Shown in pieces: positions 1 to 5,955 of a DNA stretch of 7,884 bases (position 1 is its first letter; every line of letters starts with the position of its first letter). This DNA is from Lysobacterales bacterium. GTDB lineage: Bacteria > Pseudomonadota > Gammaproteobacteria > Xanthomonadales > SZUA-36. The position numbers and the translations under genes were made by a program. The DNA lies in the NCBI GenBank assembly GCA_029287515.1, contig JARFQZ010000149.1, forward strand, positions 1 through 7,884, written 5' to 3'. Under the pieces are notes generated by a model. That model did no database searches. It saw only the letters and a program-made list of their open reading frames with translations, and was not told the origin of the DNA.

Positions 1-278
1 GGGTCGTGAAGAGAAATGTCGGCCATTGAAATTGGTCGGCAGGTAATTTCCGTTATGTCGTAACAAACGAAGAAGCAAGACTGACAACCATGGTGGGCAA
101 GCTACAAAAGCGTCGGCACTTATGAGGATATGGATAGAGCGCCCACGGCCGCTATTCCAACGAGCAGCGTTGACCCAATACGCTCGGAGCGAAACTGAAC
201 ATCGCAGCATAGCGAAGGTGCCCACGACTGGCGCGAACAGCGTCCGGGATTTTCAGCGAAGCGGTTCTGGCTTTTGGT

Positions 279-3200
279 TCACTGGGAGCCATCCAACAGC
301 TGTTGCGCCATCTTTTCGTGCTTCGCCATTCCGTGCCGCTGGTACACCGCGATCGCCTCGCGCAGCAACGTATGCGCTGTCTCATGGTCGCCCGGTGCTT
401 GCCGGCGGAGCAACATCATGGCGTGCCAGCGCCGCGTATCACCCAGTTCGTTGACGAAACTCAATGTACTGGCTTGCGCCAGGGAGGCCTCGAAGTGCGC
501 CTGTGCGATTTTGTAGCGCCTGCCGGCCATGGCCGCGATACCCGCGATGCGCTCTATCAGCATCGGGTAGTAGCAGGTTACGGTGTCACGCTTGAGCAGG
601 TCGACAACTGAATCGTACCGCCGCGCTGCGCGTTCGTCGTGGCCGAGCAGGGCGGCACTCTCCACCCACAGCAGCTCCATGTGGTGCGACCCGACGCTGT
701 TGAGTCGCCCCCGGACAGGCAGGATTGCCTCGTGCCGATCGAGCAGTGCGTTTGCCCGCGGGTCGCCCATCATCGTGCGCAGGTAGAGGAGCTGACAGGT
801 TTCCAGTCCTTCGAAGGTGGGGCAATCGACGGCCTCGTCGATGGCTTGCAGGAGTTCCGCTTCGGCCGTCTCCCAGTCGCCGGTGAGGATCGCGGGACTG
901 GCCCTTGTTGCGATGACGGCGGAGGTCCAGGGCATCCCCGACTCGTGAAACATGTCCACGACTTTTTTTTGCCGATCACGTGAACGGGAAAAATCTCCCT
1001 TTGCCGTATCGACGATACCGTCGAACAATTCCAGCTGGGCTGCGGTGCCAACATCGCCGAAGGTGGTGGCGAGGGGCATCACTTCGGCATGAAGCGACCG
1101 GACCCGGTCGAACTGGCCGGCACACACGAGCGCCACGACGCCACAGCCCACGGTCATGGAAACGTCGGATGGCGTGCCATAAACCTTTTGCAGCGCGATG
1201 GTCTCGTCGACCGCATCCAGGTACTTGCGAACGTTAAAGGTGTGCTGGAAATGGTAAAGCCGCGAAAACATGACTTCGCTGCCCAGGAGATGAAGATCTT
1301 GCTGGGACTTGGCCATCTCTATGGCCTCTAGTTGGAGCGCATCGCCTTCCTCCAGCTTGCCGCTGTTGGTCCGGTAGTGCCCGAGCAGCGCAAGCAGACG
1401 CGCCCGGGCCCTGCTTGGCTCGTCGCCAACCCGTAGGAGTGTCTTTTCCAGCAGTTCAGAGCCTTCGCTCAAGCGATTTTGCCACGCCAGTTGGTAGGCT
1501 GCCTCCCAGGCGATCTTGGAGAGTCGTTCCCGCTCGTCGGTTCCTTCCATCAGATCCAGGGCTTCGAGCCAATCCCGCTCCGACTGCGGCCAGTCGGCCA
1601 GGGCGCGGTGCGCGTAGCCACGGCGCTCGAGGATCAGGGCACGGTCTCGTCGATGCGACTCGGGTGTTCGGGCCAAGGCCGCGTCGTAGTGGAGGATTGC
1701 CTCGTCGAAGGACAGGGCATTGCTGGCATGGGCGCCGGCGATCATGAGGTAGCGGGTGACTTTTTCTGCGTCGGCACGCCTTCCCGCGGACATGAGGTGC
1801 CTTGCCAGTGCCGAGGCCCGCGCAGGTTCTTCTCCAAACAGCGCTTCCATCGCAATCGCAGCCTTGAGGTGCATTCGCTCCCGGCGCAGAGGCGTAGTCA
1901 TGTCCAGCAGGGATTGGCGGACCAGGGCGTGGCTGAATTCGTAGCGGCTTTCAATCCCGTCGGAGGCAGGGAAGATCAGGTTGGCAGCTTCCGCTTCTTC
2001 GATGCCATCGAGCACTTGGTCGTCATCGACCTCAAGCGCCTCCTCGAGCACGTCCGGCTCGAAGCGTTGCCCGAGGACGGCGGCCATGGCAAGAAGTCTG
2101 CGTGTTTCGGCTTCGAGCCGATCGACCCGTTGCTCAATGATCAGGCGAACGTCCTTGGGGACAACCAGGTCCGCTCGCGAAATGTTCGTTCGCCACTCGC
2201 CGTTTTCATCGAACAACAGGCCTTGCTCGGCAAGGCTCTGGTATACGGACTGGACAAACAGGGCATTGCCGCCGGACTCCTCGAAGATGATGGCAACCAG
2301 GTTGTCGGGGGGGTCAGGACGCCCCAGCCGGGCCAGTAGGGTGCCGATGTCTTCGATTTTCAGTTGCTTGAGTGCGATGTTGCTCGTGTTCGGCAGGCGG
2401 CCGAGGTGCGCGAGGGCGCGTCGGAACGGTGGCCCCATGTCGGCCGCGACATCGCGATAGGTGACGACATAAAGCAGGGGCAAATCGCTGATGTTCGTCG
2501 CGATGTGCTCCAGCAGGCTTATGCTCGAGTCATCCGCCCAGTGCAGGTCATCAAGCAAGATGACGCACGGCACCGCGCTGCTCAGGCGTCGGGTGAAGTC
2601 CAACATCGCGTTGTAGAGGTAGCGCTGCCGCTGTTCCGGAGCGAGCTCGATGGGCGATGGGATATCGGGAAACCGGCCCTTCAACCCGGGAACGAGGCGT
2701 GCGACCTCTGCGGCGCTGTCACCCAGAACCTGCCTTAGCGCAGGGCCGGGCAATATGCGCATGAGTGCTTCAATGATCTCGACGGCGACGATGAAGGGCT
2801 CGCCGCGCTCTTCATAGGCGTGTCCGACGAGGGTCAGCATATCGCGTTCCTGGGCCAGGGTCAGGCATTCTTCGGCCAGCCGTGTTTTGCCCACGCCGGG
2901 TTCGCCTCCTATGAAAAGAACGCCGCCCTGGCCAGCCCTGGCGCTGTCCAGACAGGCCTTGATCGCATCCCGCTCCACTTCGCGCCCGACAAGTGGTGTC
3001 AGTGCCGGGCGTGCGGACTGGAGCGCGGCCAGGTCGAGTTTGACCGGTTCATAGCCCTTGCTAGATATTCTTCCGGCGGCTGCGGCGGAGGAATCCTGTG
3101 TGGCAGATTTCGCCGCGGACGTTGCCGGCTCGATGAGCCGGTCGAGCGCTTGCCTCAGCGTCGCGAAGCAGGGCTCCCGAATGTCGCCGGTCCAGTTACA

Positions 3201-3515
3201 AAAGTCGATAGACTGGAACTGCCTGAAGCCGATCTTGGGTTGCACGTCATCGATGACCAGCGGTACCAGTTTGCCGGCGTCACGGCCGAGTTCCGCTTCG
3301 TCCGCGACCCAGGTGGACTCGATCGAAGTTTCAGACCAGACCACCACCACGGCTTTTGCTGCATTGATCCGGGACTCGATTTCCCGTGAATATTCGACGC
3401 CGCCGGCAAGGTCGTTATCCGTCCACGCCGAATAACCACTGGACTGCAGCGCTGCCACCAGTAGCGCAACGCGTTCAAGGTCACCGCGCGAGTAGGAAAT
3501 GAATATGTCGGTCAA
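279..3515 (-). CDS. TIR domain - STAND (AAA_16-type) ATPase - TPR repeat protein
   Basis: This is a large multidomain signalling protein of about 1078 residues, numbered here from the TTG at 3515. An N-terminal TIR domain spans about residues 1-127. It opens with the typical DIFISYSR strand and has a WVADE motif whose Glu (about residue 73) sits where the catalytic Glu of NAD-cleaving TIRs lies. A low-complexity Ala/Ser linker follows. The STAND P-loop ATPase has Walker A GGEPGVGKT (203-211), Walker B VILLDDLHWAD (318-328), a TYRD sensor-like segment (352-355), GGNALFV (415-421) and a winged-helix FSHALVRQ segment (527-534). From about 560 to the end the protein is helical and TPR-like. In the family the ATPase usually acts as an oligomerising switch, the repeats sense a ligand and the N-terminal domain is the effector. 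Related proteins often carry an adenylate cyclase domain; none is visible here. An in-frame GTG at 3539, directly after a stop codon, lacks a ribosome binding site. TTG 3515 has GGAGG five bases upstream and yields the normal TIR beginning MTDIFISYS. A role in phage defence is inferred; NADase activity is untested. Confidence 0.93.
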   Translation of the reverse strand: MTDIFISYSRGDLERVALLVAALQSSGYSAWTDNDLAGGVEYSREIESRINAAKAVVVVWSETSIESTWVADEAELGRDAGKLVPLVIDDVQPKIGFRQFQSIDFCNWTGDIREPCFATLRQALDRLIEPATSAAKSATQDSSAAAAGRISSKGYEPVKLDLAALQSARPALTPLVGREVERDAIKACLDSARAGQGGVLFIGGEPGVGKTRLAEECLTLAQERDMLTLVGHAYEERGEPFIVAVEIIEALMRILPGPALRQVLGDSAAEVARLVPGLKGRFPDIPSPIELAPEQRQRYLYNAMLDFTRRLSSAVPCVILLDDLHWADDSSISLLEHIATNISDLPLLYVVTYRDVAADMGPPFRRALAHLGRLPNTSNIALKQLKIEDIGTLLARLGRPDPPDNLVAIIFEESGGNALFVQSVYQSLAEQGLLFDENGEWRTNISRADLVVPKDVRLIIEQRVDRLEAETRRLLAMAAVLGQRFEPDVLEEALEVDDDQVLDGIEEAEAANLIFPASDGIESRYEFSHALVRQSLLDMTTPLRRERMHLKAAIAMEALFGEEPARASALARHLMSAGRRADAEKVTRYLMIAGAHASNALSFDEAILHYDAALARTPESHRRDRALILERRGYAHRALADWPQSERDWLEALDLMEGTDERERLSKIAWEAAYQLAWQNRLSEGSELLEKTLLRVGDEPSRARARLLALLGHYRTNSGKLEEGDALQLEAIEMAKSQQDLHLLGSEVMFSRLYHFQHTFNVRKYLDAVDETIALQKVYGTPSDVSMTVGCGVVALVCAGQFDRVRSLHAEVMPLATTFGDVGTAAQLELFDGIVDTAKGDFSRSRDRQKKVVDMFHESGMPWTSAVIATRASPAILTGDWETAEAELLQAIDEAVDCPTFEGLETCQLLYLRTMMGDPRANALLDRHEAILPVRGRLNSVGSHHMELLWVESAALLGHDERAARRYDSVVDLLKRDTVTCYYPMLIERIAGIAAMAGRRYKIAQAHFEASLAQASTLSFVNELGDTRRWHAMMLLRRQAPGDHETAHTLLREAIAVYQRHGMAKHEKMAQQLLDGSQ

Positions 3516-3520
3516 CACTG

Positions 3521-3525
3521 CCTCC
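3521..3525 (-). promoter_or_regulatory. Shine-Dalgarno GGAGG that decides the TIR-STAND start
   Basis: Read on the minus strand, GGAGG is followed by CAGTG and then the TTG at 3515, a spacing of five bases. The GTG at 3518 would be only two bases away, and the first in-frame GTG at 3539 lies upstream of this site and has no purine-rich leader. This favours the TTG start. Confidence 0.55.
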
Positions 3526-3546
3526 GGAGATCCTGTCACTCAAACA

Positions 3547-3729
3547 TTAGCAGAGTAACTGGAACTCGAACACTTTGTCTCGCATCCCCGGCTGGTCCTG
3601 AAATTCGCGCCCCAGGTATCGCGTCCCCGGTTTGCCCGAGGGTTGGATTACTCTGGCGAGCGGCCAGATGAAACATCGACAGGTGGGCATCCGATACCGG
3701 TATGACCGATTGGGGTCGTTAGCTGCCAT
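3547..3729 (-). CDS. Doubtful 60-residue ORF just upstream of the TIR-STAND gene
   Basis: An ATG at 3729, preceded by AAGG six bases upstream, opens a 60-codon frame. It ends with TAA at 3547-3549, seven bases before the first possible GTG of the TIR-STAND gene and about 31 before its preferred TTG. The product is basic and aromatic, with two neighbouring cysteines (TCRCF), no signal peptide and no membrane segment. I do not recognise the family. About two thirds of its codons end in G or C, which is compatible with coding but weak evidence in GC-rich DNA. The close spacing would fit a leader gene co-transcribed with the TIR-STAND gene; chance is at least as likely. Confidence 0.2.
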   Translation of the reverse strand: MAANDPNRSYRYRMPTCRCFIWPLARVIQPSGKPGTRYLGREFQDQPGMRDKVFEFQLLC

Positions 3730-3852
3730 TAGCGACCTTGGACAGCCTTGTTCTGCAATTGACCAGATAAGAGAACTACCCTGGATGTGAATCTAAGAAA
3801 GACGTGATTTACTGGCGTGAAAAACGCGAAACCTGCTGGCCGGACCGCTGCA

Positions 3853-3900
3853 TGCCCCTGGCACGGATCGGGGCAGGTCGGGTCAAGAAATGGCGTGCCA
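3853..3900. repeat. Interleaved inverted repeats in the Cys-gene upstream region
   Basis: TGCCCC (3853-3858) can pair with GGGGCA (3870-3875). TGGCACG (3859-3865), inside that loop, is exactly complementary to CGTGCCA (3894-3900). The two stems are therefore interleaved: they could alternate, or form a strained pseudoknot. They lie roughly 90-135 bases before the start of the Cys-protein gene. If transcribed they would be part of its leader, but no promoter was identified, so a regulatory role is only inferred. Confidence 0.3.
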
Positions 3901-3913
3901 AACGGGCGAACCG

Positions 3914-3941
3914 GGCGTAGGATGGGAAGCGTCATCCCGCC
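3914..3941. repeat. REP-like GC-rich hairpin
   Basis: GGCG (3914-3917), a two-base TA bulge and GGATG (3920-3924) pair with CATCC (3933-3937) and CGCC (3938-3941), around an eight-base loop. The left arm GGCGTAGGATGGG matches the core of a palindromic repeat that I recall as dispersed in many gammaproteobacterial genomes. This could be a degenerate copy of it. The family match is from memory and unverified; the pairing is visible in the sequence. Confidence 0.4.
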
Positions 3942-3976
3942 GAGGGGGCGTGATCAAATAAACGGACAAACGGTCC

Positions 3977-3982
3977 AAGGAG
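3977..3982 (+). promoter_or_regulatory. Ribosome binding site of the Cys-protein gene
   Basis: AAGGAG lies five bases before the ATG at 3988. The same frame is open further upstream (a longer start at 3817 is possible), but that extension runs through the palindromic region and has no comparable site. The short 48-residue product is therefore preferred. Confidence 0.8.
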
Positions 3983-3987
3983 TTTCC

Positions 3988-4134
3988 ATGACGCTATGCC
4001 CCGTTGCTATCGCCGTGGGCTGCAAGAAATGCCCCGTATTTAAGGTTTGCCCGGCGAAATCCGCGCTGGGTGACCATAAACCCAGCGGTGATCCGCCGGC
4101 CGGAGAGTCGAAGACGGGCGACGAACGCAAATAG
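3988..4134 (+). CDS. Small Cys-rich conserved protein (48 residues)
   Basis: This encodes a 48-residue cytosolic protein with no signal peptide or membrane segment. It has four cysteines at residues 4, 12, 15 and 21, spaced C-x7-C-x2-C-x5-C, three of them followed by Pro or Lys (LCPVA, GCKKCPVFKVCPAK). A charged Gly/Pro/Lys-rich tail ends in ERK. The compact Cys pattern suggests a bound metal ion, such as zinc or a small Fe-S cluster, or redox-active thiols; that is inference. I recall similar short proteins of unknown function in sulfur-oxidising Gammaproteobacteria but cannot name a family. The gene stands alone, with a strong AAGGAG site before it and an intrinsic terminator seven bases after the stop. 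Such a compact, self-contained unit argues for a real, well-expressed gene. Confidence 0.8.
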   Translation: MTLCPVAIAVGCKKCPVFKVCPAKSALGDHKPSGDPPAGESKTGDERK

Positions 4135-4140
4135 ACCGCG

Positions 4141-4168
4141 AGCCCCGCCACTCTGCGGGGCTTTTTTT
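4141..4168 (+). terminator. Rho-independent terminator of the Cys-protein gene
   Basis: A perfect 8-bp stem, AGCCCCGC (4141-4148) with GCGGGGCT (4155-4162), encloses the six-base loop CACTCT. It runs directly into a seven-T tract (4162-4168). It begins six bases after the TAG stop at 4132-4134. This is the strongest terminator in the window. Confidence 0.93.
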
Positions 4169-4543
4169 GATCCTCAGTTCCGTTTCACGCCCTTAGCATC
4201 ACTTCCAGGCTAACGATCGCTTCCAGACAGGAAGCAGAACAAGGTCAGGGCCAAATCCTGGATGTTGATACGACTGCAACCGGCCGAGGCTGTTTGAAAA
4301 CGCAAATTTTAAATATCCGAGTGGTGATTTACTGCTGGTTTCCTTTATTTTCAGGACTAATAGTGAGTTAAGGTGGGATATCATTGGATAGAAATACAAA
4401 CTATGGAACGATTCCCCATTGTCAAAAATATTCAAATAGTTATCACACAGCCTCGGCCAGAAGAAGAACAACTATAATTTTGAGCCGCATGAAAAACAGC
4501 GATCTTGTTTTTAAAAAGACCTGCTATTGGAATGAATTAGTTT
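4169..4543. other. AT-rich gene-free stretch holding a MITE-like element
   Basis: Between the terminator and the lipoprotein gene there is no convincing gene. A minus-strand frame of 90 codons (4199-4471) is open, but it runs across both ends of the inverted-repeat element, has no good ribosome binding site and resembles no protein I know. No convincing terminator for the lipoprotein gene is seen; TTTTTAAAAA near 4510 is not one. Confidence 0.6.
4282..4458. mobile_element. Putative miniature inverted-repeat element (MITE-like)
   Basis: The left end GGCCGAGGCTGTTTGAAAAC (4282-4301) and the reverse complement of 4439-4458, GGCCGAGGCTGTGTGATAAC, match at 18 of 20 positions. They point towards each other and enclose 137 bp of about 33% GC (hand count). 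No transposase fits in the interior. The similarity stops at the outer GGCC. That tetramer is itself palindromic, so it may be the last four bases of the repeat or a 4-bp target duplication flanking a 169-bp element starting GAGGCTG. Ends of the form GAGGCTGTnTGAnAAC resemble those I recall for IS5/IS1182-type insertion sequences, so a related transposase elsewhere could mobilise it. Family assignment is inference. Confidence 0.6.
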
Positions 4544-5506
4544 CTAGTTTTTGCCTATGAAATCAATAACGATTCTGTTGAATTCCACTGGGTTCTCATA
4601 CTCCAATCCATGAGAAGCGTCAGACAAGATCGCAAGTTCACTATCTTCAATACATTGGGCAAGTACGTTTGCTATCTCGCCAAATACCTTGGGTGACCTG
4701 TCACCCTTGATCAATAACGTCGGGGTTTGCAGATTACTCACCGATTCACAATTCAGCAGTGGAAAGGGGTTCTCAGTCAAGATAACTCCTCTCAGCCCAA
4801 AAGCATTACTCATCATCAGTTCTTTTTGTTCCTCTGGAGCATTGGAAAAATAATCACTGTCACCCAATACTCCGCTAATGAATAGTTGTACGGCTTTTTC
4901 GTCATTACCGCTTAAAAACGCTTGCGCGGTTGGGGCTAGGACGTTTTGTGCAAATTCGCTACCGGCCACTCCTCCATCAGGGATATTAGCCAACAATGAC
5001 ATAACGGGAGGTTCACCAAGCGTAAGGCTTCTAATTAATTCAGGATGCTCCAGGGCCGTGAGCAGGGACGTAAAAGCACCATAGGAGTGTCCAACAAGGT
5101 GAACCGGGCCAAGGTCAAGCGTTTTCAGTAATTGAGCAAGGTCTTCAGCGTGGGGCGTGACGCTGTAGTCGTTTGAGTCATTTTCCTCCTGCTTGTTTGG
5201 ATAGGCATATCGCCGGCTGATTGCAATGATTCGATAATCTCTGGAAAACGCATCTATTTGTGCTTTCCAAGTGCGGTAGTCGCCCAGACCGCCGTGGACA
5301 AAAACAACAGCTTCGCCCTCTCCAATGTCCAGGTAATTGATCTCATAATCGTTGACAAGGACAGACCGAAGCTGTGAATCCGTAACTTCTACCATCGCGT
5401 CTTGTTCCAGAGGGATAGATTCCGGAGCCTCATGATTTCTTTCACAACCGATTTGAAACAGCGCAACGGAACACATAGCAATTACTGTTAGAGGGTATCT
5501 CATCAT
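4544..5506 (-). CDS. Alpha/beta-hydrolase, predicted lipoprotein
   Basis: This encodes a 320-residue serine hydrolase of the alpha/beta-hydrolase fold. Residues 1-20 are a signal sequence ending FQIGC, so Cys21 is the likely lipidated residue of a lipoprotein. The Gln at -3 is not the ideal lipobox residue. The core shows an oxyanion HGG (71-73), the nucleophile elbow GHSYG (139-143, Ser141), an acid in KGD (Asp269) and a catalytic His in SHG (His299), so the triad is intact. Closest relatives by feel are chloroperoxidase, enol-lactonase and small ester hydrolase types; the substrate cannot be read from the sequence. Tandem ATGs lie at 5506 and 5503, with AAGGA eight to nine bases before the first. 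The gene is AT-richer than the TIR-STAND gene and sits next to the MITE-like element, suggesting separate acquisition. It is monocistronic, divergent from the SGNH gene, with a possible promoter at 5570-5599. Confidence 0.9.
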   Translation of the reverse strand: MMRYPLTVIAMCSVALFQIGCERNHEAPESIPLEQDAMVEVTDSQLRSVLVNDYEINYLDIGEGEAVVFVHGGLGDYRTWKAQIDAFSRDYRIIAISRRYAYPNKQEENDSNDYSVTPHAEDLAQLLKTLDLGPVHLVGHSYGAFTSLLTALEHPELIRSLTLGEPPVMSLLANIPDGGVAGSEFAQNVLAPTAQAFLSGNDEKAVQLFISGVLGDSDYFSNAPEEQKELMMSNAFGLRGVILTENPFPLLNCESVSNLQTPTLLIKGDRSPKVFGEIANVLAQCIEDSELAILSDASHGLEYENPVEFNRIVIDFIGKN

Positions 5507-5569
5507 TAATTTTTCCTTCGAGTATGGGGTCGAAGCCCTTTATCTCCGCTGGCAAGCTGTCAGAAGATC

Positions 5570-5599
5570 ATTATGAACCAGTTTCGGGAACACCCTCAA
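5570..5599 (-). promoter_or_regulatory. Candidate sigma70-type promoter of the lipoprotein hydrolase gene
   Basis: On the minus strand, TTGAGG (5594-5599) is followed 18 bases later by CATAAT (5570-5575). These match the consensus at four and five of six positions. Transcription would begin near 5563, giving a leader of about 57 bases before the ATG at 5506. It was identified by eye only. Confidence 0.35.
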
Positions 5600-5719
5600 A
5601 GCCATCTAGGAGTGTGGTGTTGTAGGTGATGGTGAAGGCGACGTACGGTAGACAAGTTCCGCCTCCAGGCTGAAAGCGGTCATGTGTTAAAAAGAACCAC
5701 CGCGTAACCGGGGCTACAC

Positions 5720-5761
5720 GGCGAAGAGGATTCGCCGGATTCCAACCAGCCAGTACCTGGC
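5720..5761. repeat. Pair of small perfect hairpins
   Basis: GGCGAA (5720-5725) pairs with TTCGCC (5731-5736) across five bases. GCCAG (5749-5753) pairs with CTGGC (5757-5761) across three. Neither is followed by a T tract in either direction, so they are not obvious intrinsic terminators. Their role is unknown. Confidence 0.35.
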
Positions 5762-5777
5762 ATTCTTAACTGTGGGA

Positions 5778-5819
5778 AATTGACACGGATGAATTGCCAT
5801 GGATGTAGGCGGGTCAATT
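5778..5819. repeat. Spaced inverted repeat AATTGAC / GTCAATT
   Basis: AATTGAC (5778-5784) and its exact complement GTCAATT (5813-5819) are separated by 28 bases. Their centres are 35 bases apart, between three and four helical turns. The pair lies about 140-180 bases before the SGNH gene. It could be a pair of half-sites for a regulator, but a 7-bp match in AT-rich DNA can arise by chance. Confidence 0.25.
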
Positions 5820-5955
5820 GATAACCATGCCGAAATTTTCCCTTTCCATTCCGTATAGGTGGAGTAATAGTTGCTTGGGTGAATCCAGGGTTGGGCGAAA
5901 GATGAACGCAATTCAGACCATTTCGAGAACACAGTTCAGAGGATTGACCAGGAAC

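Larger units (their letters stand above)
3540..3987. other. Intergenic region between the divergent TIR-STAND and Cys-protein genes
   Basis: This 448-base region separates two divergently read genes. It contains one doubtful minus-strand ORF (3547-3729) and, between about 3853 and 3941, several GC-rich inverted repeats, described separately. I looked for sigma70-type promoters in both directions. A TTGACC at 3759-3764 has no acceptable -10 at 16-18 bases, and nothing better appeared. Confidence 0.6.
5507..5955. other. Divergent intergenic region between the two hydrolase genes
   Basis: This roughly 450-base region holds the control sequences of both flanking genes. Visible are a candidate minus-strand promoter (5570-5599), two small perfect hairpins (5720-5736 and 5749-5761) and a widely spaced inverted repeat (5778-5819). 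The plus-strand SGNH reading frame is open back to a TTG at 5818, but that stretch (5818-5955) precedes the signal peptide and is probably untranslated. A 72-codon minus-strand frame at 5714-5932 looks like chance. Confidence 0.55.

Noticed and set aside
1..278. Search for a partial gene, terminator or tRNA at the left edge
   Set aside because: All frames are short or antisense continuations. No stem with a T tract follows the TIR-STAND stop, and no tRNA-like fold was found.
1479..2339. Plus-strand open frame of 286 codons opposite the TIR-STAND gene
   Set aside because: It lies wholly antisense to a gene with clear domain motifs. Open antisense frames are expected in GC-rich coding DNA, and the translation shows no recognisable motif.
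2820..3389. Plus-strand open frame of 189 codons opposite the TIR and linker region
   Set aside because: It is antisense to the TIR and Walker A coding sequence, with no ribosome binding site or recognisable domain.
3817..3987. Longer N-terminus for the Cys protein starting at 3817
   Set aside because: The extra residues are encoded by palindromic intergenic DNA and have no domain character. AAGGAG immediately before the ATG at 3988 marks the start.
4199..4471. Minus-strand 90-codon frame in the AT-rich spacer
   Set aside because: It crosses both ends of the inverted-repeat element, lacks a ribosome binding site and resembles no known protein.
5780..5808. TTGACA at 5780-5785 as a -35 box for the SGNH gene
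   Set aside because: The best hexamers at 16-18 bases (GATGTA, ATGTAG, TGTAGG) are poor -10 matches, so I do not call a promoter.
5714..5932. Minus-strand 72-codon frame between the two hydrolase genes
   Set aside because: It has no ribosome binding site and no recognisable motif, and it overlaps small hairpins and the likely control region of the SGNH gene.
5818..5955. N-terminal extension of the SGNH hydrolase from TTG 5818 or ATG 5902
   Set aside because: It would place 18-46 extra residues before a textbook signal peptide that begins at ATG 5956/5959, where an AGGA is present.
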